From assembly GCA_036245805.1 (NCBI GenBank), contig BTRK01000003.1:19867292-19931291 (forward strand): a stretch of 64,000 nucleotides of DNA, read 5' to 3'. Below are positions 22,291 to 34,409 of the stretch, in pieces (within the stretch, counting starts at the first letter, position 1; every line of letters begins with the position of its first letter). A program made the position numbers and the translations under genes. A model generated the notes under the pieces. It did not search any database. It was not told the origin of the DNA and saw only the letters and a program-made list of their open reading frames with translations. This DNA comes from Pristionchus mayeri. Lineage: Eukaryota; Nematoda; Chromadorea; Rhabditida; Neodiplogasteridae.

Positions 22291-25200
22291 ATGAGATCGA
22301 GATCGGCCGTTGGTCGACAGCCATACAGTAGACGAGGTCAGAGGTCATCGATGAATGATTTTTTTAAAATCCTTCTCCCAAGAGAATGTTTTTCGCCCGA
22401 TGCGTCCATAATTGTCAAAGCAACGAAGCTTATCTATCCGATTAATCCCATTTTTTCTATCGTTCTTGTTCGAAGTGCTGTAGCAGTGAAGCTGAAAGGA
22501 GTAGAGATCAGAGCCCAGAAATCAGAGATCAAAAATAAAAGGTCAAGCCCCCCTCTGCTTCAGGTAGTGCTTCGTGCGACCGTACCTCTGGAGGATCGGG
22601 CGAGGATGGATCCGGCGAGCTGACCAGACAATGCCGCCTAATCCACAACACCTCCAAGCACGTGAACGAAGGATTCTTCGGGGTGAGTAGCGACGTTTCC
22701 TATTTCGCAGAACGGTAGTACGGTACGCACACCACTGCTATTTTGCTTGTTTTCTGCGCGTGCGCGACAATTTTATTGCATGTGAAGATGGAATTGCCGC
22801 TAGAAGTGAAAGGATACACACTTAGATGACGAGATTTATCCCACTCTCTTTATTTCCCATGCTCTCTCGCACTGTCTAACCACGAGACAGCAGGGGAGAT
22901 GCAGACAGGAGAATAACTCAATCCCCCTTCTTTCTCGAGAGCCGGAACCGTTCTCGAAATATAAATAAGTTAATTCTTCCTACGTACGCACGGGATAGCA
23001 CATTAGGAAAATGGGCAAAACCGTAAGCAGTGGTATTTCGTCAGAGTGGGAGAGAGAAAACAGAAAATAATTGGAAGATCAAAGACCATGTGCAGAGATC
23101 GGAGAACATCCGATCGATCGATCGACGCCACTCACTGGAGAAATCATTCGAGATCGGATCAGTGATTGGAAAGGTAGACTATCTTCATGTTACGCATTCT
23201 CTTGCATTGTCTGATCGAAGCGAAAAAGGATAAATTACTTCTTATACATTGCTTTCCGAGAAAAGAGCTAGGTCAGTGTGCAAGAAATGTGGAAAAATGA
23301 GAGAATTTGAATCTTTCAGGGCAACTTCTCGACTGTTCGCTACGCAGTAAGGAAGAAGGACGAGATGAAGTGCGCGCTCAAGGTCAGAATTGTTTTCTCA
23401 TTTAAAAATTTGTTTTTGTTTTGAACAAAACAACATCAAAAGGTTTCTTTGGCTTCTTTTATTAAGGTTTCTTTTTTTGATCGTTCGCAGTTGAGTTTGT
23501 ACTTACTATCTCTCTGTTTTTGCTTGAGCAATTGCTCCGCATCTCGTGTTTAAACTCTTATTCACATGGTTAGTGCCGAGTAAAACCCACACCATTCGTT
23601 CCATTTTGGGTAGTCTAGTTGATGCCTTTCTTCAAGCCGCACGATCTCTCGCCAATCCAGTGATATAGCATGCAAAAGGCGACCATCGCCTATAATTATC
23701 GAACTGTAGTCGCCTGAGGCCTGTTTTTCTCATTTAATAACACTGTACGATGATCTTCGACTGGACACTTCCTGTGGTTCGCATCGAGTTGCAGCCCACT
23801 CGCGCATTCCTTCCATTGTGCACTTCTGGGGGGTCGGGATGAATAGAAAGGGTCAATATGAGTCGTCCCGCAGGCATAGTAAAGCCCTCTCCCCTGCACT
23901 TTGTTCCTTGTAATCGCCCCGCACTTTGGAGCCTTCCTTCCGGTAGATATCCTGGTGTGTTGACCATGCTCTTTCCGGCCAGACAAAGTGAGAGAGCACG
24001 GAAACTGGTGAGAACCAGAACGTTCCGGAATATCTGTGGATGTCCCGATCTCTCTAGGAAGGGTGTAAGCTGCAGGGACTCACACCATAGATCTCCATAC
24101 TCAACAGAATCCCGTACATTCGTAGTGGGAAACGCGTGAAAGTCGTTACGTTCTCATGACCGACAATATATCAATCGTGGAATGATTTTCTCGACGGAAG
24201 AGAAACCAGATAGCACTGGGAATAAGGAGCGTGCGTTAGGCGGAACTCTAATCCCCCTCCAAAATAGCTGTCATTGAGTCTTCGCGAGAGGCGTGGAACG
24301 AGGAAATGTAGCGACTTTCTTCATTGTTCCTGCTCTCACGTCTCTCTGACTACGAGAGAGCAGGCAGAATGAAGAGAGTGCTTCTATCTGGTCTGAGGAA
24401 CCTCTCCTCACGCAGCTATCATGCGATTCCTCCTAGGTGCGTGCAAAATGAGAATCTATCTCATTCATGTTATTTCCTACTTTACATCTTCTAATTCACT
24501 GTAGATGGGTTGCAAATGCGTGCTTCCATGCCGCACCCACAAGACAAGTGAAAGAGAATTCTAGAAGGTACAGACGAATTCTTGCGAAGTTATCCCTACT
24601 CTGGGTGCATTGGCTACTTCTCCCCGTTCCCATGGACGAAAAGCAACTGACGAAAGAGGGACCACTTAGCCCCCCTCCCTCGATGCAGCAGTAGTGGTCA
24701 CTCTATGATCCCCATGGTTACTCTGGCCCCCTTCCCTCTCTCTCCCGTCCATCCCACTAGTACGAAAGGAACAAAAAGACAATGGACAACCCGGCAACAT
24801 TACGAAGTATAGCCAAAGTCTCCTTGTGTGATGCAATGTTGTCTAAAAGCCGGAAACAGCGGAAGGGAAAAGACAGCTGTGTGGCTGTTTCCATACCAGG
24901 GCCCCGGCTGCACGGCACAGGGACCCGAAGTGGTGCAATCACTGGCAAATGTGACGAAATGCTGTCGAAATCATATTGGCCAGCTCAAAATAGTCTGAGG
25001 CTATGGTCAACTTCTCAGGACTCTCTCCAGGTCGCGTGTTCTCTCAATCTGTCTGACCAGCGAGAGAGTATGGGAAAGGGAGAGAGTCAGTGGCTGCATC
25101 CTCGAGTGCTCATGAAAGTTGCATGACGAATGGGCGAAGCATGAGAATGGAAGGGAGAAGGACAGGTAGGGAATTATTATAGCGAGAGGGGCGAGGAAAG

Positions 25201-28200
25201 GAAAGGACAGACTGCACGATGACCGGAACTATAGCACGAGGGAGGATTACCTAGGCGTGATGAGATACTATTACTAAATAGGAAAAGGATACGTCTCGAT
25301 AGAATGTTTGAATGATTTTCACGCTGTTCTTCTTCTTCATTCTCAGTGAGATGCAATTAGTTGTAGAAACTGTTTAAAAAATTGCGAACATCAACGAAAA
25401 AAAGCAGTTTCGAAATGCTCAAATCTCAAATTATTGATTGGTTGCCTATTGATGACGCCATTGCAGGAGGTCGACAAACGATCGCTCAGGGGCAAGTGGT
25501 TCTTCGTCGAGAACGAGGTCGAAGTGCTCGCTGGTAGGTTATGCAAAGGCCATCATCGATTTTTCCGCACATTCCTTGAAAAATTGGATGTGATTTCTTC
25601 GAAACGTATTGAAAACTTCAACAATTGTGATCGGTGTTTTGCATATGTTTCACGAATGTTTCATCATCTGAGCAATTTCATTTTTGATAGTCAGTCCAGA
25701 TTGAGCTCGTAAAAATAAAATCAATCAATAATCAATGATCAATCAATAAATCCCGATCAGGTTCGTCTCACTCCAACATCTGCCTGCTCATCGACGCCTT
25801 CCAGACCGATTCCTTCTACTACCTCTTCTTCGAATACGCACAGGTACGAGACGACCCCCATGGATCGATTGGTGCCTGACTGGTTACTGTAATGTAAATC
25901 TATCTTTACCAAAGCGCTGACTTGACGTTCGAGTCCGCGTCTTCACTTTTATGTTGAATTGCGAAAAAAAAGCATGGCAATGAAGATAACGTAGAATTCT
26001 GGGAATGACGAAGAAGAACCGACAGGTCCCGTTCGCATTACTGAATCTCTCCTTCTTTTCTGATCCGATTCCCATCGGTTGCAGTCTTGCAATCCTCTTC
26101 TCATGCACTTTGCTCTCTGTTTCCACAAAGATCTCCAGTCTCTCCGAGTAGTCTCTCGGGTATCAATCCCTCCACCCTCTCATCCTTCCTCTCTTCGAGC
26201 TCGTAGGTCAACAAACCATCTCATACCTTAGATGAGGAGAAAGAGTACGGGAAATGAAGAGAATGGGATCATTTTTGCCCTCCACCCTCTCTTCCTTCCT
26301 TCCCACAACGGGGCAAACATACGCGCAAAGAGACTAAGAAAAGGCAGGTGGAAAAGGACTCGCGAATTGAAATTGGAAGGCTTCACTGCTATGAAGGAGT
26401 AGAAATCAGAAGCAGGGAAGCCATTAGGGGAATAACATCAAAACAAAAACAAGAATGTAAAAAAAAAAACGATTGCAGGACGGCGATGTCTTCGAGGTGG
26501 TCAGGAGGAAGGGGCGGCTGGAGGAGAGAGAGGCACAACGGGTCATTCAACAGGTGGGCCACTTCTCAATTGGAGATAGTTCATCACACGGATGTGTCCT
26601 ATCTACAATTACAGCTATAGTATATTCACTCGATTTATCTGATTCTTCCTGGAATAGCACTTGATGCAGCCGCATATTTAGCTCTGAATCTCGAACTTTC
26701 AAGCATCCACTAATTTGATATCCCTCTAAACTTCGTCTAATCCAGTGGTAGTCCTCAAATAAAGTGCAAGACTCTCAACTCCAAAATCGTACTGCACCTC
26801 TCCCTCTTTTCTTCTTCCGTCCCAGGGACTCTTTTCTTCCCTCTGTCCACTCTGTCTCTCTCCATTCCCACGCTCTCTCGCTCCTTCTAACCTCTCCAAT
26901 TCTTCTCCTCTTCTTGCACCTGCAATTTGGGAGACGCAGTCAGATGTGGAGGGGACACTCCTCATATCGAGCACTCCTTCTTCTCACGTAGATTGAGAGA
27001 GTGTGGGGAATGGAGAGAGTGGCTGTAGTCGGGAGTAGAGGGGAAACATAGCGAGTAGTGACAACATAGAGGACAGGTGAATAAGTGAGAGCAGCAAGCG
27101 AGAAGTAGAGATCTGAGGAGGGAAATAGTATCACACTATTGATGGCATGAAATCAGAAATGCTTCAGAAAGTGAAAGTGCGAAAGTTTTTATGAATAAAC
27201 TTCAACCAAATTAAATAAAGCGAAAACATGAATTTTTTCAGACAGCCTCTGCCCTCTCTTATCTCCACTCAAATTCGATCGCTCATCGAGATGTGAAGCC
27301 GGAGAATCTGTTGCTCTTCGGAAACTGGAAGGTGAGGAGCAGGAATGAGCAAGGGCTCTAATCATTCGGAATGACACCGCAAGACATGGTGCTCTCTCAG
27401 CACTCCCCCGTGATGGAGAACGCAGAATGAAGAGAAGATTTCTTGCTATTATTGACAGCAATGAAGCACGACATGCTCATACATAAACCATGTCTAAATT
27501 CTGACTTCTTTTTGCTAAAAGTTCGACAGTTCTGATGGCATATTCGGGTTCCTTGATGGCTAGTTCCTCTCCCTCCCACTCGGCAGATTATAGCGGAAGC
27601 GAGACCTCTGTTCCCCACATCCGGAAACACTCCCATTGTCTCGTCTACTTCTCTCTCTCTGCAATCTCCTCGCACAACACCTTACCTTTTGTTCTTCTGC
27701 GAGAGTTTTCGCACCATGCTCACACTTCGGAAAAGGGATACTTCTCACGATTGCTAGGGAACTGCGCATTTATTCCATTACTAATCACAGCATTTTCGAA
27801 ATCTCTTAAATTTAATAAAAAATGTGTGAAAGTGCATTTAAAGGAGGAGTAAATGCAAACGCGCGCCCGGTTGGAATATGTTTCACCTAGGAACGCACTC
27901 TCTTCAAGCCGCGTGCTATCTCGCCCCTTCCCTGAACTTTCCCAGATCTGGCTCCCAGCCAACTAGCTATAACTCTGTTCGGAATGGAGATATCAATGTG
28001 AAAATTTCGGAGATTCTTATCGTTGTTGAGCTCTAGGCCGTGCATATGATAGCTTCAAAAATTGAATTTTGAGTTTACTCCTCCTTTAAGCATAAGCGAC
28101 ACAAGGACAAACTAGTGAAATGTCGGAACATCCAATTGAACTGAGGTTTCTGCAGGTCAAACTGTGCGACTTCGGTCTGGCCTGCACTGTGCTTGGTCCT

Positions 28201-28886
28201 CTCTCGCGAGTCTGCGGAACTCCCACTTACTGCGCACCCGAAGTAGTCTCGCAGAGTGGTCAGTTAAGAGATCTCCTAAATTGGGAAAGCTTTTCTGGTG
28301 CTTCAATATGGATTCGAGAATTCCATCGTTAAAATTATTAAATGTGCAAAACAACACGGAAAAGTCCGGCTTCTTCTCCAATCCAAAGAATTAACCAGTT
28401 CTTGATCCCCGCAGGTTACGGTACCCCAGTAGACGTATGGTCGCTGGGCGTGGTTCTACATGTGTTGCTCGTCGGACAGGTATACGATAACTAAATAGAA
28501 GAAAATGTCGATCGATGCTCAGGCACCCTTCCGATCTACCGACCGCAATGGACTGTTCAAGCTGATCACTCGAGGGCAGCTCAAGTTGTTCCAGTACCCA
28601 TGGACCACCGTGTCATCCAGTAAGTGGAGAGAGCGAATAAAAGTAAAATAGAAGTGCATAACGGAAAGCAATGAAGAAAAACATGATAACCAATTCATAA
28701 ACTGCTCAATAATGACGATTATTCGAACCTTCTGTTGCTGAAAACACCTAACTTTCATATGTTTGATCTCACTCTCACCTTCACAATTCAGACGCTAAGC
28801 ACCTCCTTCGCAAGATGATCACCGTCGACGCCGACGTCCGTCTAACGGCCAATGGCGTGCTTGAACATCCCTGGATCGACACTTGA
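22291..28886 (+). CDS. doublecortin-like kinase catalytic domain, 300 aa, no DCX domain
   Basis: A Ser/Thr kinase of the CaMK group. Eleven exons join in frame (903 nt): 22291-22336, 22564-22682, 23320-23382, 25467-25533, 25761-25843, 26479-26553, 27242-27331, 28156-28258, 28415-28479, 28523-28619 and 28792-28886. After a Ser/Gly/Arg-rich N-terminus (about 1-45) come the glycine loop GGNFSTV, the VAIK-type lysine K76 (CALK), the helix-C glutamate in NEV (E93), HRDVKPEN (166-173), DFG (186-188), the activation segment [10 protein letters not shown] (201-210), and the C-terminal [22 protein letters not shown] and [12 protein letters not shown] match DCLK most closely (RGKEHMIQNEVSIL, GPLYTVCGTPTY). 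All catalytic residues are present, so it should be active. The first glycine of the loop seems displaced (FGGNF). DCLK/ZYG-8 proteins normally carry N-terminal doublecortin repeats; none can be placed upstream because FAIM occupies that space. Confidence 0.88.
24314..24379. repeat. 66-bp imperfect palindrome in a kinase intron
   Basis: The arm ACTTTCTTCATTGTTCCTGC with CTCTCACGT pairs with ACGAGAGAGCAGG and CAGAATGAAGAGAGT across a loop of about 10 bases. It is the most complete copy of the dispersed foldback family seen in the FAIM and kinase introns. Confidence 0.6.
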
Positions 28887-29388
28887 TCTACAATCTCTGA
28901 TTTCTACTAATATCGTGGTCATTACTCACTCTGTCTTTCAGCCCCCTACTCTACTAGTCCTATCGCGTCTCCCCGGTTCGAAACCTCCCCTAGACGGTCT
29001 TTCATCTCTGTATCTACTCGATCTTTGATCTTCCCCCCCCCCGATAATCTCTTTCACATGTTCTCCCCTTGTGTGCTTACCCAAATCTTTTGTGTTTACC
29101 ATTCTTCTTATTGCATGCGGTTGGATAAATGAGGTAAAGATGTGTCGTTGTCTATAATTTGAGCGCGAAAATGCGATGATTGATGCATACTAGTGTGAGA
29201 AGATGGGAAACATTGCAAGGGAGCGGAGCTAGTGGGCACGTTCCCATAGCATAAGTGATCAGTGCTTCTGATAATAGATGAGGCGAAGAATTGGCTGCTG
29301 TGAGTGCAATAATATTTGATCACATCATTGCGTACCGACGTTCCTCGGATAGCTTTTCAGATAATATTATTTTATAACTCCTTTATTC
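28887..29388. other. spacer downstream of the kinase gene
   Basis: Contains the kinase 3'UTR and one GATCTTTGATC motif (29020-29030). No gene recognised. Confidence 0.4.
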
Positions 29389-29390
29389 TA

Positions 29391-30172
29391 CAGTCCGGTC
29401 AGATCCCTACATGAAAACGGGACACCCCGGGTGTCCCCCCGTGTCCCCCCGCCATTTTTCGGCTCGGGCAGAGAAAGAACTAATTCGAATTTTCGGTTTT
29501 CAGACGCAGGGGGTCCTTCCCGATCGATTGGCATACAATTCATAAATTCATAAATTTGCTATTTATCGTAATTTAATTTTGAAACTAAAGATAATTAATT
29601 TGACACACCCGGAACTACAGTAGTTAATTTGATATTCACCGGTCCGGCTCTGAGACTCGATTTCTGCGAGCTTGCAGTTTGCTGCCACGTTTTCGTTCGT
29701 TTTTGCTTTCAAATTAGCTAATTTTGTATTTCAAAACCTTCGCCTGATTGAATACGTTGATTCTAGAGCGGTTACAGCCTCTCGTCGATTATCGGTAGCC
29801 CTGTTTTGGAAATGCTTGATTTTCTGCTCATTTTCTATGGATTCTAGTCACTTTTCCTTCGATTTTAGAGCTTCTTTTGTTATAAATTTAGGCTTATTAT
29901 TGTTTCTGCAGGTCGCCCTTACTGCGACACGCCCCTGGAGTCTGGGGCGTCATGAGCGACTCTTCTCTGCTAGTCAGGTCCGACTTTTTTCCATTTTCTT
30001 TTCTATTTTCTATGCGGTGTCGGCTTGTGGTTTCCTTTTTTAAGGACCTCTGCTTGCATCACAAGGGAAGGAACAAGAATTTATATACAACGATGCATCA
30101 ACGGAAACTTCTTAACGGTCAGGTATTTTTGTATTTACAAAGTGATGGGGGTAAACTTCTGAATTAGGCTAG
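29391..30172 (+). repeat. left long terminal inverted repeat
   Basis: Begins with CAGTCCGG, has a GC-rich subterminal block of CCCGTGTCCC repeats (about 29427-29452), and ends near GGCTAG. The long open frame inside is also in the other arm and is not called as a gene. Confidence 0.85.
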
Positions 30173-30192
30173 TATCAACAACAAATTAATAG

Positions 30193-31577
30193 CTACTGGA
30201 GGTTATGATCTTTCCATTTATCTACAATGGGGCCTCCACCGCACCCATAAACTAACTGAACATTCTCTTTTACGTGATTAATATATTTGATGCATTTCTC
30301 CTTAGTCAGTTGGAACTCCCAGTAGTGAAGGATGGCTTCCTTTAGCTCCTCTAGAGTAGTTGGCTTGCGGTTGATTCGAATCCACTCCTTCATGTCCCTC
30401 CATACAAACTCGATTGGGTTTATGTCGGGGGAGGAAGGAGGCCACGGGGACACGGTGACTCCCCACTCATCCATTTTCTTCATGGTCGATCGGGCGGTGT
30501 GCGCCGAAGCGCCATCCTGCTGGAAGATGGCTGCACCACGACCGATCCATCCATCGAGGAAGGGAAGAAGGTATTCCTCGAGAATTCCTTGATACGCCTC
30601 TGCTCCGAGAGTCTCTCCTTGATTTAGGAAACAAAGCGGTCCATGACCATCGAACGTAATTGCGGCCCAAACTTGAACCTGAACGACAACCTTGCTTTTG
30701 TCATGAGAACTAAAATACCTTAACTGGGAATTTTTTGGTCATCTGAAATCGGTCCTTATCGTAGTCACTTTCAACAGTGACCCATCCTGCGTTACCGCCT
30801 AGCTGAACGATAGACTCATCCGACCAAACCTGAAGTCACCGAGTCAATTCTCAACCATTGCTAATTATTTATTACCCAATGTTGAAACGTTTCTTCATTA
30901 TGCACCAGATCAAAAACGAAATTAAATCTCTTCATCCTTTGGGTTGGATTGATAAACGGAACCTTGCTGAAATAGCTCACTTAAATTGCGTAGAATATTT
31001 ATAAAACGCACATGATAGGAACAGTTTTAAGATGCATCATTTTTTTCAGTTCTCGGACGATTCCTCTCTTCACGGCGACGCCGAATCGAGAAGATAGAAG
31101 GGAGACAATCTATTTGAGTCATTTATTTGTGTTGCGAGCCACTATTTTCTGTTGAAATAGTCCGATATCTTGAATAATTTACTCTTTTTTTCACTTGTTC
31201 AAGATACTTCTTTCGAGAAAATAGTGGCTTAATCTTTGCGAATTGTAAAATATTTCCACCATTTGTTCGGAGCGCCTCTTGTCCTCCATGTACAATGTTT
31301 TGACCATTACTCCAACATCTTGTGTTGTGTCTCCGAGAACGTAGGAACTGTTTAGCAAAAGTTTTAGGTAATAGTGATCGTGTAGGAACTAAATTGTGTA
31401 CCTATACTTTTTCTCCGCAATTGTCTTCTCGAGCTCCTTGTAGTATCTTAGCACGGATGGATAAGACACATTAATTTTCTTCACATTTCTCAAATGGATA
31501 AAGGCTTGATGTGCGGATTGGCCTAGATTTTTCTGCAGTCGAAGCTCTACCTGAGCATGCTCAGATAGTCGAGTCAT
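30193..31577 (-). CDS. Tc1-family DD34E transposase, multi-exon
   Basis: Cut-and-paste transposase on the minus strand. Clear exons are 30678-30193 and 30829-30719; an upstream stretch (about 30881-30963) supplies NPTQRMKR...ETFQHW, and 31577-31402 gives an N-terminal helix-turn-helix-like segment starting MTRLSEHAQVEL. The catalytic triad is visible: VWSDES (first Asp), FQQDGASAH (second Asp) and SPDINPIE (Glu), with 34 residues between the last two, the Tc1 signature. The short introns have GT-AG borders. The second DNA-binding exon (around 31030-31090) and the exact start are unclear, so I give the span rather than a full protein. No disabling change was seen in the two catalytic exons. 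Confidence 0.8.
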
Positions 31578-31851
31578 CTGAAAGTGAATAAAGCAAGTGA
31601 AAATAGGGAAAACGGATTACCGTCACGGTGCGATGGCTGCGATGAAAATCAATGAAAATATAAAGAGAACAAAAGCATGGGATGCTACGCACTTATTCCG
31701 CAGATATTTCACAATTCAGACCACACACGGTGCAGTTTTTTATTTTGTTCAAATGTATTTTGCACAATTCGATCATGGTTGTTGTGAATCTGTTGCTCTT
31801 ATTCCCGTTGATGTATTCCTTTATTCATCAGATGGCATTCGTGTTGGGTAA

Positions 31852-33142
31852 ATGTCTCACTGTCGAGAGATTCGACATCTTTCCATCGAGAATGGTCACA
31901 AAGGGAAAGAAGAAGATGGAAGAGATCGTCACATACAGAATGGATGGGGGAGTGGAAGTGGAGAGAGTCATCTACCACATGGGAACAAAAGGGCAATGTA
32001 GAGCAGCCATGAAGAGAATCACCAATCGTTAGTTTGATCCAACCTCGATTAATCTTCCGGAATTTAGTTGCTGGAATTGAAGACGAAGAGGAGGATGAGG
32101 GTGACATTGACATGGAGATGGAGAAGATCGAGGAATACATGAAGATGGGAAGGGGAATGAGAGAGAAAAGTAAAGTCCACGGGAACATACCAACGGTGTT
32201 GCTTGCTCATAAGAGCACCATTCGAGCTGAGAGTGAAGGAAGAGCCATTGGACGAACAATCTTCGAGCAAGGCCACCGCTCGCATTCCTACTCGTCCCAG
32301 TATTTTACATTTCTACTCATAAATATCCGCTTACAGAGGGAATTCTAGATAAAAAGACTATCGCATCCAATAGGAGGAATAGTGTGCCCCCTATGAAATT
32401 ATCGGCACCAGCCCTTCCTACTCCAATCACACAACAGAGGTGAATCGGAAACAGTTAAGATAATTAATAAAAATATCGTTTTATCCGCACCATAGTACAA
32501 CACAATCGATTGTAGAAAGGGATTCCTCCCTCACTTCTCCTCTCCTCTCTCTGTGGTCTCTCCGATCGTGCAGCCAACTGCAATTCCTTCCGCTTCGCAT
32601 ATTGAGGTTTATAAACCAATGAATAAGTTCAGGATATAAATTTAGCTACGGGATTTGCTCAATAAAGTGATCAAGAAACAGGAGGACCAGGATCAATTGA
32701 TGAAGACTATCTATGATAATATGGCAGTGAAGACACCGTCTTCATGTAAGTAATCGTTTTAGAATCCAGATTCATATGAATTGTAAAAGCTATCAAAACT
32801 ATAGACAACGGACCTGAGTTCATGGCAGCAGAGGAAGTCAATCAATTGGCTGAGTCCAATCCCTCTGATTCCTCCTTCATTCGTGTCCTACTTGATACCG
32901 TTTGCCTTCCGAGTGAGACTGGAAAGAAGGTGCAGGAAAGGGATCGCATGAGGACTCGATTCGCTCAAGAAGTCGGCAGATTTGTCTTACATTTTTAGTT
33001 TACATTTTTAGCAATACCGTAAACTTCGCCATCCTACTAACCCGAGACAGTGCACTACCGACTGGAATAGATTCGTGTCCAGGTTCGTTATGCAGACTCA
33101 AAAGGTTATTACAAAAGAGGATGCTAAGGTACAACTACAATA
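31852..33142 (+). CDS. second gene of the Tc1-type element, function unknown
   Basis: Plus-strand, divergent from the transposase. Plausible exons with GT-AG borders: about 31820-32030 (frame including MVTKGKKKMEEIVTYRMDGG), 32070-32303 (acidic IEDEEEDEGDIDMEMEKIEE), 32341-32440, 32496-32610 (Ser/Pro-rich), 32644-32747 (predicted coiled coil, NKVIKKQEDQDQL), 32806-32969 (SFIRVLLDTVCLPSETGKK) and 33014-33142 (YRKLRHPTN...DWNRFVSRF). The join at 32303/32341 did not give an open frame in my hands, so the model is incomplete there. The last two exons faintly resemble a BEN-type DNA-binding domain, but this is weak. Its position between the inverted repeats makes it part of the transposon: an accessory transposition factor or a captured host gene. 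Confidence 0.45.
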
Positions 33143-33300
33143 ATCTGACAAGAAGAGTTCAATCTTCAACATACACTTTCCCTCAAAACGAAGACTCTTC
33201 TAACAATTCAATGGTTAACGATGAATAACACGTTAACTCCATTTCTGAAGTTATTCCCCGTTAAATTATACAAATTTACAATAATAGAAGTTCTTTGAAA

Positions 33301-34091
33301 CTAGCCTAAATCAGAAGTTTACCCCATCACTTTGTAAATACAAAAATACCTGACCGTTAAGAAGTTTCCGTTGATGCATCGTTGTATATAAATTCTTGTT
33401 CCTTCCCTTGTGATGCAAGCATAGGTCCTTAAAAAAGGAAACCACAAGCCGACACCGCATAGAAAATAGAAAAGAAAATGGAAAAAAGTCGGACCTGACT
33501 AGCAGAGAAGAGTCGCTCATGACGCCCCAGACTCCAGGGGCGTGTCGCAGTAAGGGCGACCTGCAGAAACAATAATAAGCCTAAATTTATAACAAAAGAA
33601 GCTCTAAAATCGAAGGAAAAGTGACTAGAATCCATAGAAAATGAGCAGAAAATCAAGCATTTCCAAAACAGGGCTACCGATAATCGACGAGAGGCTGTAA
33701 CCGCTCTAGAATCAACGTATTCAATCAGGCGAAGGTTTTGAAATACAAAATTAGCTAATTTGAAAGCAAAAACGAACGAAAACGTGGCAGCAAACTGCAA
33801 GCTCGCAGAAATCGAGTCTCAGAGCCGGACCGGTGAATATCAAATTAACTACTGTAGTTCCGGGTGTGTCAAATTAATTATCTTTAGTTTCAAAATTAAA
33901 TTACGATAAATAGCAAATTTATGAATTTATGAATTGTATGCCAATCGATCGGGAAGGACCCCCTGCGTCTGAAAACCGAAAATTCGAATTAGTTCTTTCT
34001 CTGCCCGAGCCGAAAAATGGCGGGGGGACACGGGGGGACACGGGGGGACACCCGGGGTGTCCCGTTTTCATGTAGGGATCTGACCGGACTG
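33301..34091 (-). repeat. right long terminal inverted repeat
   Basis: Reverse complement of the left arm, ending CCGGACTG next to TA. It has three copies of CGGGGGGACA (about 34021-34050) where the left arm has two, accounting for most of the length difference. Confidence 0.85.
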
Positions 34092-34093
34092 TA

Positions 34094-34409
34094 GTGCATC
34101 CACAATTTTAGATCTCGTGTAATATATTTTCAGAGTAAGAGGAGTGCATTACATGGTGGAAAAGTTCAAGGGAGAGAATTATGGAGAGATAAGAGACAAT
34201 GCCATTTGCCTTTTTTTATTCCTATGAGGAAAAAAATATTTATCCACATATTTTTGAAACGATGTTATTAGGAGAAGAAATCGCACAATTATCAATTACA
34301 CCAACACATTGTAACCAGTAGTATACATATTTTGTTCTTAATTTATCAAAGCCAGAACATCAATACAATTCAGAAAGGAATGTAATCATTTTTAACATTA
34401 TTCGAATTT
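34094..34409. other. spacer between the Tc1-type element and the F-box family
   Basis: AT-rich, with no recognised gene. It presumably includes the 3'UTR of the adjacent minus-strand F-box relative. Confidence 0.4.

Larger units (their letters stand above)
29391..34091. mobile_element. 4.7-kb Tc1-type transposon with 0.78-kb inverted repeats
   Basis: Flanked by TA (29389-29390 and 34092-34093), with termini CAGTCCGGTCAGATCCCTAC and its reverse complement. The inverted repeats run 29391-30172 and 33301-34091 and look nearly identical: a 123-codon open frame in each arm translates identically. The right arm has one extra copy of a 10-bp subterminal repeat. The interior encodes a Tc1-type transposase (minus strand) and a second, divergent gene (plus strand). 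The near-identity of the arms points to recent insertion, or to gene conversion between arms. Confidence 0.9.

Noticed and set aside
29672..30043. 123-codon hydrophobic open frame, repeated at 33429-33800
   Set aside because: It lies inside the transposon's inverted repeats, so its duplication follows from arm identity. No start context, domain or splice support.
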